Shown here piece by piece: positions 24,528 through 35,500 of a stretch of 64,000 nt of DNA. The position numbers and the translations under genes are program-made. This DNA is from an uncultured Dysgonomonas sp. (GTDB lineage: Bacteria; Bacteroidota; Bacteroidia; Bacteroidales; Dysgonomonadaceae), in the NCBI GenBank assembly GCA_900556485.1, contig USOX01000015.1, positions 1-64,000 on the forward strand, written 5' to 3'. Numbering within the stretch: position 1 is the first letter of the stretch; every line of letters begins with the position of its first letter. The notes below the pieces were generated by a model. The model did not search any database. It saw only the letters and a program-made list of their open reading frames with translations, and was not told where the DNA came from.

Positions 24528-24552
24528 CATTATCTAATAAATAACCTATTCC

Positions 24553-26937
24553 ATGAAAAAAACAGTATTAACATTACTCTTTGTACTAACTCTAGGAAAT
24601 TCCATTGCTCAAAATATTCAGAATACCTGGCAATATTATTTTGATAACCCTGCTTCTATTTGGGAAGAATCTGTACCGCTTGGTAATGGGCGTATAGGTA
24701 TGATGCCTTGGGGTGGAATAGAACAAGAACGTGTTGTACTTAATGAAATATCTCTTTGGTCGGGTAATGAACAAGATGCCGACAACCCCGAAGCTTATAA
24801 ATATTTAGGAGAAATAAGAAAACTCCTTTTCGAAAAGAAAAACAAGGAGGCTCAGGACCTGATGTATAGAACCTTTACCTGTAAGGGTAAAGGTAGTGAA
24901 GGTAAAGCCTATGGTCGATTCGAAAATTTAGGGAATCTGTATGTCGATTTTATTTATCCCAACCCCGAAGCTGAGATATCGGATTATAAACGCACATTGG
25001 ACATAAATAACGCTATATCTACCAATACATTCAAAAAAGGTGAGATATCATACTCCCGCGAATATTTTACTTCTTTTTCTCATGATGTAGGAGTAATCCG
25101 TTACTCTGCTGATAAAAAAGGTGCACTGAATTTAAAAATATCATTCGGGCGCGACCAGAATTATAATGTATCGGCTAAAAATAATACATTATGGATAACA
25201 GGTAATACTGATGCCGAAGAAGGGCATAAGCCAATGCAATTCTTTGGGAATATCAAGTTGCTGAAGAAAGGGGGCGAGTATGTAAGTCATTTTACAGGAA
25301 AATCGCCAAAAGATATTGAGGTAAAAGAAGCCGATGAAGTTATTCTATTGGTTTCACTGGCTACAGATTATAAAGGGAATGATGCAACCGCACAGGTTTT
25401 CGATTTGTTGAAAAAGGCAGATAAGGAAAAATACGATAGTCTGAAAAAAGGACATACTAATAAATATCGCGAACTTTTCGACAGGGTAGATATTACTTTG
25501 GCAAAGAATCAAAATTCGGGATTACCAATAAATAAAAGGCTTGAAGCATTTGTTGCCGATAAAACCGATTACGATCTGGCTGCACTTTATATGCAATATG
25601 GGCGTTACCTTTTGATATCATCTACGCGTGAAGGCGGACTTCCTCCAAATTTGCAGGGGCTATGGGCTCCACAGATATATACGCCCTGGAATGGAGACTA
25701 TCACCTAAATATCAATTTGCAAATGAATCTGTGGGGTGCAGAAATGTTTGATTTATCCGAATTACATCGACCGTTAGTCGATTATGTAAAATCGCTGGTA
25801 TCTCCCGGAGAAAAAACAGCCCGTATTTATTATAATAGCAGGGGATGGGTTACACATATACTTGGTAATGTGTGGGGATTTACTTCACCTTCCGAAAATC
25901 CTTCATGGGGCGCAACTAATACTGCCGGTGCATGGCTTTGTCAGCATCTTTGGGAACATTATTTATATACTCAGGATAAGGAATATCTTAAATCGGTATA
26001 TCCGGCAATGAAAGGTGCTGCCCAGTTTTTCGAAGATATGCTTATAGAGGACCCTAACAATGGATACTTGGTGACAGCACCAACTACTTCACCGGAAAAT
26101 GTATATATAACACCGGAAAATGACAAGGTTAGTATTTGTGCCGGTTCTACAATGGACAATCAGATTATAAGGGAATTGTTTGCCAATGTGACTCTGGCTG
26201 CTCAAATACTGGATATAGATAAAGATTGGACCAATACACTTTCGTTGAAGAAGGAACAACTAGCTCCTACAACAATAGGTAAGTATGGGCAGATAATGGA
26301 GTGGCTCGAAGACTATAAGGAAGCAGACGTACATCATCGTCATGTGTCGCAGCTTTACGGATTGCATCCGGGGTATGAATTGACCTACGAAAAAACTCCT
26401 GAGCTAATGGAAGCTGCCAAAACGACATTAAATCGTCGGGGAGATGAGTCTACAGGATGGTCTATGGCATGGAAAATCAACTTTTGGGCAAGGCTTAAAG
26501 ATGGTGAACGGGCATATAAGCTTATCGGTGACTTGTTGAAGCCAGCAGGTGAAGGGCGTGGAACTTATCCTAACCTGTTTAGTGCCCATCCTCCAATGCA
26601 AATAGACGGTAATTTTGGCGGATCGGCTGGGATTGGTGAAATGCTACTACAAAGCCATGAAGGGTATATAGAATTACTTCCTTCTGTTCCTTCGGGATGG
26701 AAAGAGGGCAAAGTGCGCGGAATAAAAATACGGGGAGGAGCAAAGGTAGATTTCGAATGGAAAGGCGGAAGGGTAACTGATATCCAGATAGAAGCTATAG
26801 TTTCAAATGAATTTATTTTAAAAACTCCGGAAGGAAAACTCAATATATCAGGTATCAAAGATTATAAGAATGAGAATGGCAAATTATCATTGCCAATGAA
26901 AAAAGGAAATAAAGTAAAAATAGAAATATCATTTTAG
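24553..26937 (+). CDS. GH95 family glycoside hydrolase (probable alpha-L-fucosidase)
   Basis: This 794-residue secreted enzyme has a signal peptide (about 1-19, ending NSIAQ). The GH95 N-terminal domain starts WEESVPLGNGRIGMMPWGG. The (alpha/alpha) barrel contains GDYHLNINLQMNLWGAEM, with the Asn pair used to activate water in GH95. VTAPTTSPEN contains the candidate catalytic acid, and DGNFGGSAGIGEML contains a conserved Asp. It would remove terminal alpha-1,2-fucose from glycans in the periplasm or outside; some family members act on alpha-L-galactose instead. No SusC/D pair lies next to it, so it is not part of a classical utilization locus here. Confidence 0.9.
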   Translation: MKKTVLTLLFVLTLGNSIAQNIQNTWQYYFDNPASIWEESVPLGNGRIGMMPWGGIEQERVVLNEISLWSGNEQDADNPEAYKYLGEIRKLLFEKKNKEAQDLMYRTFTCKGKGSEGKAYGRFENLGNLYVDFIYPNPEAEISDYKRTLDINNAISTNTFKKGEISYSREYFTSFSHDVGVIRYSADKKGALNLKISFGRDQNYNVSAKNNTLWITGNTDAEEGHKPMQFFGNIKLLKKGGEYVSHFTGKSPKDIEVKEADEVILLVSLATDYKGNDATAQVFDLLKKADKEKYDSLKKGHTNKYRELFDRVDITLAKNQNSGLPINKRLEAFVADKTDYDLAALYMQYGRYLLISSTREGGLPPNLQGLWAPQIYTPWNGDYHLNINLQMNLWGAEMFDLSELHRPLVDYVKSLVSPGEKTARIYYNSRGWVTHILGNVWGFTSPSENPSWGATNTAGAWLCQHLWEHYLYTQDKEYLKSVYPAMKGAAQFFEDMLIEDPNNGYLVTAPTTSPENVYITPENDKVSICAGSTMDNQIIRELFANVTLAAQILDIDKDWTNTLSLKKEQLAPTTIGKYGQIMEWLEDYKEADVHHRHVSQLYGLHPGYELTYEKTPELMEAAKTTLNRRGDESTGWSMAWKINFWARLKDGERAYKLIGDLLKPAGEGRGTYPNLFSAHPPMQIDGNFGGSAGIGEMLLQSHEGYIELLPSVPSGWKEGKVRGIKIRGGAKVDFEWKGGRVTDIQIEAIVSNEFILKTPEGKLNISGIKDYKNENGKLSLPMKKGNKVKIEISF

Positions 26938-27010
26938 AGTATATGCAAACTTTGATGGCGAAAAATTAGGTTTTGATAACAAAAGATTGATTAACTTGTA
27001 TAGTGGACAA

Positions 27011-27040
27011 AAAAGGATGGTATAATTATACCATCCTTTT
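27011..27040. terminator. Bidirectional terminator between the GH95 gene and rprY
   Basis: A long A/T-flanked hairpin: AAAAGGATGGTATA at 27011-27024 pairs with 27027-27040, giving a run of T on either strand. It separates two convergent genes. Confidence 0.85.
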
Positions 27041-27059
27041 TAATATTAATAAAGTCTGC

Positions 27060-27773
27060 TTATTCAGCGCTTTCTTCTTCATTTACCGGTGCGATCAGTT
27101 TGTAACCTTTACCATGTATATTGATGATTTCGATACTTGGATCCGGTTTCAATAGTTTACGCAACTTAGTAATATATACGTCCATACTACGAGCATTGAA
27201 GTAGTTGTCGTCTACCCAAATTTGTTTCAATGCATGATTTCTTTCAAGAATATCATTTGCATGGGCACAAAGAAGGGCAAGCAATTCTGCTTCTTTAGTT
27301 GTAAGTTTAGTACTATTACCATTGATAGTCAAAATTTGTTTTTGAGTATCGAAAGTCATATTGCTAAACTGGTAAACTTGTTGCTCTTTGGTTCTCTTTC
27401 CTTTAACACGACGGAAAATAGCCTCGATACGAAGAACAAGTTCTTCCATACTGAAAGGTTTAGTTATATAATCGTCTGCTCCGGCTTTAAATCCTTCCAG
27501 AATATCATCTTTCATATTCTTAGCTGTTAAGAATATAATAGGGATTTCTGTATTGATAGCACGAATTTCTTTTACAAGAGTGATTCCGTCTTTTTTAGGC
27601 ATCATCACATCTAATATACATAGATCGTACTTTTCTTTAACAAAGCCTTTGTAGCCTACTTCACCGTCAATGTAAAGGTCAGTGTCATAACCTTTAGCTT
27701 GAAGATACTCTCTCAGTAGCATTCCGAGATTCTCGTCGTCTTCACATAAAAATAATTTCAATCTTTCTTCCAT
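27060..27773 (-). CDS. rprY: RprY-type OmpR-family response regulator
   Basis: This 237-residue response regulator has a receiver domain with acidic residues in FLCEDDENLG, the phosphorylation site in CILDVMMPKKDG (about D55), and Lys in DYITKPFSMEEL. The C-terminal winged helix (about 130-230) includes LTTKEAELLALL and NYFNARSMDVYITKLRKLL. The sequence is close to Bacteroides RprY as I know it, from MEERLKLFLCEDDENLG onward. It follows the histidine kinase gene by 18 bp and would be its partner. Confidence 0.9.
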   Translation of the reverse strand: MEERLKLFLCEDDENLGMLLREYLQAKGYDTDLYIDGEVGYKGFVKEKYDLCILDVMMPKKDGITLVKEIRAINTEIPIIFLTAKNMKDDILEGFKAGADDYITKPFSMEELVLRIEAIFRRVKGKRTKEQQVYQFSNMTFDTQKQILTINGNSTKLTTKEAELLALLCAHANDILERNHALKQIWVDDNYFNARSMDVYITKLRKLLKPDPSIEIINIHGKGYKLIAPVNEEESAE

Positions 27774-27791
27774 AACTTACTTATTTACAAT

Positions 27792-29363
27792 TTATTTGAG
27801 TTGTTCGCTATTTTTCATAAGGGGTAAGCAAATAATAAATTTGGTACCCTTTCCTAAGTCACTCTCTGCTTTTATTGTACCTTTATGATCTTCCACTATC
27901 TTTTTAACATACGCAAGTCCAAGTCCGAATCCTTTGACATCGTGTCTGTTTCCGGTAGATACCCGGTAAAAACGATCGAAGATCTTCTTCACATATTCCT
28001 TCTTAATTCCTATACCATTGTCTTCAACTGATATATATAATTTATTATTGTTGTTCCATGTACGTATCATTAGCTCCAAAGGGACATTCTCCTGTCTGTA
28101 TTTCACTGCATTGTCAAGCAGATTGAACAGTACATTCGTAAAATGCATTTTGTCTGCATTGATAGTCGATTCTGTAGCCTCCAAATCTATATCGAGATTT
28201 CCGCCAAACTTTTCAACCTTCAGCTGGAATGTATTTGCTACATGTACAACAATGTCGTTTGCATCCAGTTCTTTCATTTTCAAGGTAGCCTTTTGTTTTT
28301 CGAACAAAGACATTTGTAATACCTTTTCTACCTGAAAGCTCAGACGTTCTGTTTCGTCATTAATGACACCTGAGATATGTTTAAAGACTTCGGGCGATTT
28401 TATTATCGAGCCGTCTTTTAGCATCTGGGCTGCAAGGGATATTGTAGACACCGGAGTTTTCAGCTCGTGTGTCATATTGTTCATAAAATCATTTTTCATT
28501 TCCGATAAACGCTTTTGCCGGAAAATAGCGTATATGATAATAATGAAAGTTACTAACAGTATGAAAGTAAATAATATTGCAGGGTACAAAAATGATACCT
28601 CACTGAATAAATACTTCTCTTTGTCAGGAAAATATACTTTCAAGTATGTCACTTTTTCAGGTGGGTCGTTCGGAAATAATGGTTGAGAAAAGTCAGCTTT
28701 CTTTCCTTCCATAGCAAATAACGGTTGCCTGTATAGCGGCCTGTTATTTTTATCAACTACCTCATACTGAAATTGCAACTCTATGTCATTATACTTTAAC
28801 TCATTGCGTATGTTTGTTTCTAATGCTTTCAAATTCACACGCTCATCTATAGAGACATTACTTGAGGTATTCAGTATTTGGTTTATGACTTCGTTCATCA
28901 CATCGCTTTCGTAGAGGAACCTTTTCTTTTGTTCGTCTTGCATATCAAATATAGTTCTTGATATTGCATTAGTACCTTTTTTGGTTGGCGATTGAAAAAC
29001 CTGATTGTTGGGTCTGCTTACTGATCTGGAAATACTATACTCCATATTAAAATCAGCCCCTTCAGCTGTCATTTTCACCCTTTCCTGATGAGTTACGGTC
29101 TCTTCCTGTAACTGTTTTTTTAAAGCTCTGTTATAAGCAGCTTCTTTTTTCTGGGTTTCTACAAAACCTTCGTTCAGGTATTTTTTAGTCTGGTCTACTT
29201 CCAGATCTCTGGATACCTTCGAAAGGCTTCTGTTTACTTTATCATTAAACAAGTCTCTTCTAAAACCAATCGACTCATTTAGATATGTTATCTGCAAATA
29301 TAACAGGCTAAAAAATGCGATTGCCATTATTACAGCTAATATCCATATCGTAGATTTCTTCAT
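27792..29363 (-). CDS. rprX: RprX-type sensor histidine kinase
   Basis: This 523-residue membrane kinase has a first transmembrane helix at about 5-25. A periplasmic sensor of about 230 residues follows, then a second helix (about 258-282, PAILFTFILLVTFIIIIYAIF). The kinase core has the H box NNMTHELKTPVSTISLAAQ (phospho-His about 300), an N box around LLDNAVKYR, and G boxes VEDNGIGI and GFGLGLAYVK. It is the first gene of the rprX-rprY operon and has a -7 box upstream. The signal is unknown from sequence. Confidence 0.9.
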   Translation of the reverse strand: MKKSTIWILAVIMAIAFFSLLYLQITYLNESIGFRRDLFNDKVNRSLSKVSRDLEVDQTKKYLNEGFVETQKKEAAYNRALKKQLQEETVTHQERVKMTAEGADFNMEYSISRSVSRPNNQVFQSPTKKGTNAISRTIFDMQDEQKKRFLYESDVMNEVINQILNTSSNVSIDERVNLKALETNIRNELKYNDIELQFQYEVVDKNNRPLYRQPLFAMEGKKADFSQPLFPNDPPEKVTYLKVYFPDKEKYLFSEVSFLYPAILFTFILLVTFIIIIYAIFRQKRLSEMKNDFMNNMTHELKTPVSTISLAAQMLKDGSIIKSPEVFKHISGVINDETERLSFQVEKVLQMSLFEKQKATLKMKELDANDIVVHVANTFQLKVEKFGGNLDIDLEATESTINADKMHFTNVLFNLLDNAVKYRQENVPLELMIRTWNNNNKLYISVEDNGIGIKKEYVKKIFDRFYRVSTGNRHDVKGFGLGLAYVKKIVEDHKGTIKAESDLGKGTKFIICLPLMKNSEQLK

Positions 29364-29450
29364 TGTTTAGCCTTTCTTAATCAGTCAAAATAATGTAATA
29401 CATACTTGCAATTTATTTATTTCTTTGATCTAATTAATTAACAATTAAAG

Positions 29451-29458
29451 CAAAGATA
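29451..29458 (-). promoter_or_regulatory. -7 promoter box of the rprX-rprY operon
   Basis: TATCTTTG on the minus strand fits TAnnTTTG, about 88 bp before the rprX start and after the stop of sprA. A -33 TTTG at the usual distance is not evident. Confidence 0.5.
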
Positions 29459-29524
29459 TTGTTTAACATTTGAAAAAATAAACATAAATGAATTTTTTTT
29501 TTAATACAAACTTATAAATATTTT

Positions 29525-32500
29525 TTATTGCATTAAAGTAAATTTAAGACTTATTCCAAAATTACTGTTCGTTGTAGGGTATGAGGAGGCCGAAATTAGC
29601 GGTTTATTTAAGATTCTATCAAAAAATGCCCGAAGAGTTAAAGACCTGCTCATTGTGTAATCTGCTGATATTTTTAACGTGATTACAGTTGTTCCACTTG
29701 TAGCTTGCGTATAATTATCCTGAATTTTTCGCAGTAAAGCCTCTGTGGTTTTGTGCGAAATGTCCGCTTTTATGTTCAAATCGTTATTAAACTGTTTGGT
29801 ACTATTTGTACCTATACCTATTAAACGGTTAAATTCGTCTATTCTGTATCCCAATCCAAAAACAAATTCTCTTTGGAGTGCTTCTATTACCTGGTAAGAT
29901 GCCATATTTAAAGTCAGTGTCCGGCTATTATTGTAACGGGTACTGATTGACATATTATTATTGAGTGTTCCATCGGCGCCTATTAATGGCCTGAATATTT
30001 CAGATATACCAACTGATGATATATTGTAAGCTGAAGATGGGACAGGGTTGCCTCCTAAAACATCACGTATATACCCTAAGCCATCTTCTATTTCTTCCCA
30101 GCCTGAATGGGATGTATAGTTGCTGACCTGATACACACCTGTGTAATTATGACTTAAACGTATCGACTTGAATTTACTTTTTATAAATGGTATACTTATT
30201 AGGCCATCGTATGTGATAGACCAGTTAGGAAGCATCGAAAGTAAAGAAGGGAAGGCAGATAAAGATACACCATTCGCATCTTTTCCTGTATATGCCGATA
30301 TAAAGGCCGGTATAAGTACGTCTGCTGAGTTTATATTTATATCATTTTGTAATCCTATTGGTTGATTAGATAGATTTCCGTACCTAGCGTCCAGTCTTTC
30401 TTTTATAGTATTCCTGTTTTCGAGGAACTTATTGAAGGCTTTCGAATGATAATTATTTTTTGCATTGCTACTTCTTAATGATGTTGCTAAAGTGATTGTA
30501 GTCATAGAGAAACTACCGCCCTGTGTTGATGGCGAGCCTTCGAACATATATTGCACTTCTGTTCTTTCATTGTTTTCCCTGTTTGCATTTAATTCAATAC
30601 GTAGGTCCTTAATTGGTTCGACCTGTGCCCTGAATTCAAATTTTTCGGAAGTGTTGTAAATAGCAGGAGTAATATTATTATCTGTATTCATAACCAGCCA
30701 ATCCCGGTCGAGCGATTTTTGTATATAATCTTCTCCTCCATCAAAGCCAAATGCAAAACCAAGTCCCGGAGCTAGTCCGTAAGGGGAGTTTTTTTGACCG
30801 AAAGCATCTCCTATACCCGGTCTGAAACCTGAAATATAAGTTTCGTTTCGTCGAGCATAATTGAAACTGATAGATCGGACGGACATCAATCCTCTGGCTG
30901 AATACTCAGCAATATCTTTTAATATCTGAGAACTTGTACCCGGCTCATTGATCTTGGTTAAGATGTTTAATTCTATGGCTACAGTATCTTTATTGGTAAT
31001 CCGTATTGTATTCTCATCTATACGTTTATACTTTACTGAATATGGTTTGCCATTCTTCTTAGCTGTTACTTCCAGTTTTTTAGAGTTTAAGCCGTGGTTA
31101 ATAGTAAACGTTGTATCCCTTTTCAGGTTTACTACCTGAGTATATCTTTGCACTTTTGCTCTGCTTTCCCGTTCTCGTTGTCTTTGGGTAGGGGATTGAG
31201 TTCTCCTTCGTCTGGAGTCGAAGCGATTGTTTACATTACGAAGAAACTCCCATTTGTTGTATAAACCGGTGAGATTGAATCTGTTGTTCAGTTCTATAGT
31301 AATGTTATTATTTATAGTATTACCTATCTCCACACTATCTACTCTAGCTCCACGTTCCCATTGGTACCCACTTGTATAGTTAACAGCGGAAGTTACCCAA
31401 TCCATAGCCGGGATATTTTTAAATGGTAGTTGATAACTGGCCCTGACAATCTGCCTGTATGAAAGAGGATCTCCCAAACTCCATAAGCTGCGCATAACAG
31501 AATCTTTCCATATTTCGTAATCGTCTCTGTTTAATTTTTTATTGACCTGGAGATATGGTTCTTCTATTTCGGCTGTAGTTCCTGATTGGAATGCAAACTT
31601 AAAGTTTTTAGTAAAATCCCAATTGATATTGAAATCTCTTTCCCACATAAAAGATTGACTCCATGAAAGAAATTGTTTATTTGTACTTTCCCCACTACCC
31701 AATACATAATTTTCTATATCCCGTAGGGCTGTTTCAGAATAATCTCGTGTTATAAGAGAATTAAAAGATATACTTGACGGTACATAGTTAAATCCTAATG
31801 ATTTCGCGAATTTGGCGGCGCCGGATTTGCTTTTTACATTCTTGAAAGGTTCCCATGTCTTAACCAGAGGAGTGTATGAATAGTTAAAGGATCCTTTATA
31901 ATGTTGAGCCAGATCGTATACAGTAGTTGGATTTTTAGTTTCAGCTTTGCTATATGAGTAACCGAAGCTAAAGTTAGCCGGGTCGTATGGCATTGGAGTT
32001 TTACTCTGGATATTAACCCTTACATTATTGAGGCTTATGCTGCGAGTGGTAGTCTTTTCCTGAGCCAGTCCCTTGATCGAATCTTTCTCCGCCTTAGTAG
32101 ATACAAGGCTGAGTGATTCATTTAAGGTAACATCCTGATCGAATGGATCATATTTAGGTGTGGTTGTCTCATTGGAATAAGAGTAATATAATGGTATGCT
32201 GACCTTCGCTTTTTCGGGGAGGAATTTTCCAAGTTCTACACTGGCTGCAACACTGTATGTATAATAATCGTCAGACCTTCTCTCATTCAATCTTTGGTCT
32301 ATTGCACCAAAGCCTACAGTTTCTTTTCTACCTGATAAGCTAAAGGTTCCCAAATCAGATAATGCAATATTGAGGTTTCCTTGTGCAGCCCATCCTCCTT
32401 CTTCGTCAAAGTCGGTAAGCCTTAATTCATTAACCCAGACTTCTGCCGATTTTGTGACATTCGTATTATTACGTACCCCAATCATAATTACATTGATTTC

Positions 32501-35500
32501 AGATAAGGAAGGATTACCCATTACACTTACTTTATTGTTTTGCTTATCAGGGTCGTATTCTGAATATAATTTTGTGTAGGTAACTTGAGAACCGGCCTTT
32601 CTTTTTTCTCTGTTTCTGTTCAATTTCACATCTTTCAATAATTCTAATGGAAAATCGAACATATTCTCTACAGGCCATACAGCAGCACTTTGGTTATTGC
32701 CTGGTGCTGTTATAGATAAAGGTATTTCATATTCGTAATAGTTGTTTTTATAATCGGAACCCAAACGGAGGAATACTGTAAAGTCACCTTTGCTTAGTTC
32801 AGGGCCATTGATAAACTCTTCGGCATGAGTAAATAGTTGAAGTCGTTTGTAGCGTCTTAAATCATAATAAGTATTTTTATATGTTGCACGAGCATCTCCT
32901 GCATCCAGATCGGTTATTCTTAAAGATAAAGATTGTTCGTTATCTTGTATCATTTGAGCTTGTTGAGGGTCTATCGACCTGCTGATTCCCGGAGGGAGAA
33001 CATAATTGACAGGTTGTCTCTCAGAATTTTCTTCAATATTAACTGTTGAGAGATCTAATGTGCCACTTCCGGATGGAGCATCACCTTTATTTAAAGTAGG
33101 TTCATATATACGCCAGTCACCTCTTACAAGTTGCATTGTAGCAAAACGTAAGAATGTAGTTTCTTTAAAATTATGTAAGAACATGCGCATAAAACGGATG
33201 CTCTTAAAGTCCTGAATATTTACTTTTTTGTCGTACTGGCGAACAGGTATTTTAAATTGATACCATGTTATGTCTTCACTTTTTCCATTACGAAGTTCTA
33301 CAGGCAGGGTACGTTTATCAACAATATAATTGTCGCCAATCTCCATTTTGGTAGGCTTTAGTTCAATTTTATATTGATAGTATGCTTCTGTTTCATTTAA
33401 AGTATTATCCTGGTTGATGTCTTCCACATCGGGTACGGTACGGGCTGCAGTGGAATAACTTTCAGGAGAATCGTCTGTAGACCGGGAATTACCTTCTGTA
33501 CCATTATAGAACTTATATCGGTCGAGTATACTTACCTGATCGCGGTCGTAATCTGAGCCTCTGTAAAAATGAAAATTATCTTTTGCCGGATCTTCCAAAA
33601 CTTTATCTATCGCATCCTGATTGGTTACTTTAGCTCTGAAATCGGCAATGAATTTTTCGTATGTGGAGTATGTTCTTTCATCTTCTGAACTAAGTCCATT
33701 TAAGCCCACATCTTGCCTTCTGCGGGCATTTGCATTGTCGTCGAATGCTAAAACGGTAGATTGTCTTTTCGGCACTTTTCCCCATATTGTTTTGTCTACA
33801 TAATCGTCTTCGTTATCAACATTTACAGGAAGTCCGTTTTCGTAGAATTTGCGCCCGTCTTTCAGAATATCTTCCGATATTTCTCCCAGATTGAAGTACA
33901 AGTCGCCTCCACTGGTAAACCTGTCAGCCTGATTATTGTACACAAAAGGGTCCATCAGCCAGAATTCGATATATTCGATGTTGGATGCTTCAAAATCGGT
34001 AACGCTCATCTTTTGCATCATACCACCCCATCTTTTTTCAGGGAAAAGTAAGTCGCCATTCTGGTCAATATCTGTTGCATCCAGATTGTAAGGACCTCTT
34101 TCTTTTGGGTAATATGAGAGGTTTAATGCAGATATTGTAGCTGCCCTGTCGAAAGAGATATCTTTATTTGGATAAATTTCGTGCAGTCCTATTTCTCTTA
34201 CAAAGTGGTCGGATAATTGATCTTTGTCGTCTTTTATGTGTTGAGGAGTCAACGAAGATCCTTTACGGTTGAATATAGGGTCGATGGTAAACCATGAGAG
34301 CATGGCTCTGCCTTTACCGAAAGCTAAAGTATCGGTAGAGATTGGTATATCAATAACTCCGTTTGACTTGTCGATAGGCATTGATGACAGCGACCAAGCA
34401 TATGCACTTTTGATGTCTATTCTCGACTCTGCTGTTTCGAAATCATCAAGATAGGAGTAACCGCCAGAATCATTTCCTTTGTAATGTCCGGGAATCATTT
34501 GGGCGAATTCGGCATTAAAACTGATTTGTGATGGAACTGTTGCTTCTACAAAAGGCAGTTTATCTACAAGATTTGTCAGCCACATCGATTCGGTGCGATA
34601 TGATGTATTCAGCCCCCAGAGTGTATTTTTTAGAGATTCGTTGCCTATTTCTACTTTTGTTGTCAGAGGCTTTTCATACATATGCATGATAGTACCTCCC
34701 ACATTAAAGTTTTTGGTTATGTCATAGCTAAGGTTTAATCCCAGCAATGTTCTTCTTTGCATAGATGCAGTACGCCCTTCACTCATAACCTGAACCTGAG
34801 CATTAGAGTCTATAAGGGTTTGATTGATAATAGTGACAATTCCATTCTGATAATCAACAATATAATCAACACCCTCGGTCAATGCGGTTCCATTGGCCAT
34901 TAGGCGTACAGAACCCTGAGGTACGTTTTGTTGTCCCAGGTTTATCATCGAACTGTTTGACCCCGAACCTCTGTATGATCCGTATATGCGAAATTTATTC
35001 TTTTCTGCTATCTGGCGGGCTACAGTAAGGGTAGAGTCATATAACTGTTGGTATACATATTTATCAGCAATAGTACTATTTCCTATTTTTTTTCGCAAGT
35101 GGCTACCAAAAGGTTCTGCTACAGGGAAAATGATACGTCCATTTTGAGAATTTACTGTATATCCTTCTACATAGTCGAATATACCATCTCCGTTAGGCCT
35201 TTCATTTTCGCGTGAGTCTAGCCTGTCCAGATTCATGACCCTTATAAGTAACTGATCTTTTACATTGCCTTCGGTCAGGTAATTTAGATATGTACCTGTT
35301 GTATCAGACTGATATGAGATATTTAGACGGAAATTATCTTTTTGTATAGCATAGTCGCTAATCTTATACACGTTTTTCATCATCAGATTCCAAGTGTAGG
35401 AACGAGGCGACAATGATATAGGTTTTAGTAATTTGACCATCAATGCTCCGGCTCTGGAGTTAGAACCGGATGATGTATTATCTTGGTCTACAATGTCGGA

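Larger units (their letters stand above)
24117..24552. other. Intergenic region with hairpin and regulator remnant
   Basis: This 436-bp gap contains two small inverted repeats, CTCGAA at 24185-24190 with 24200-24205, and a 9-bp stem at 24219-24227 with 24237-24245. It also holds a short coding remnant (24304-24456) and a promoter box for the fucosidase gene at 24520-24527. No intact gene is seen. Confidence 0.55.

Noticed and set aside
33761-34051. Open frames antisense to sprA and other long genes (for example 36080-36412 and 17571-17948)
   Set aside because: They are shadows of the real coding frames, with no start signals or recognisable domains.
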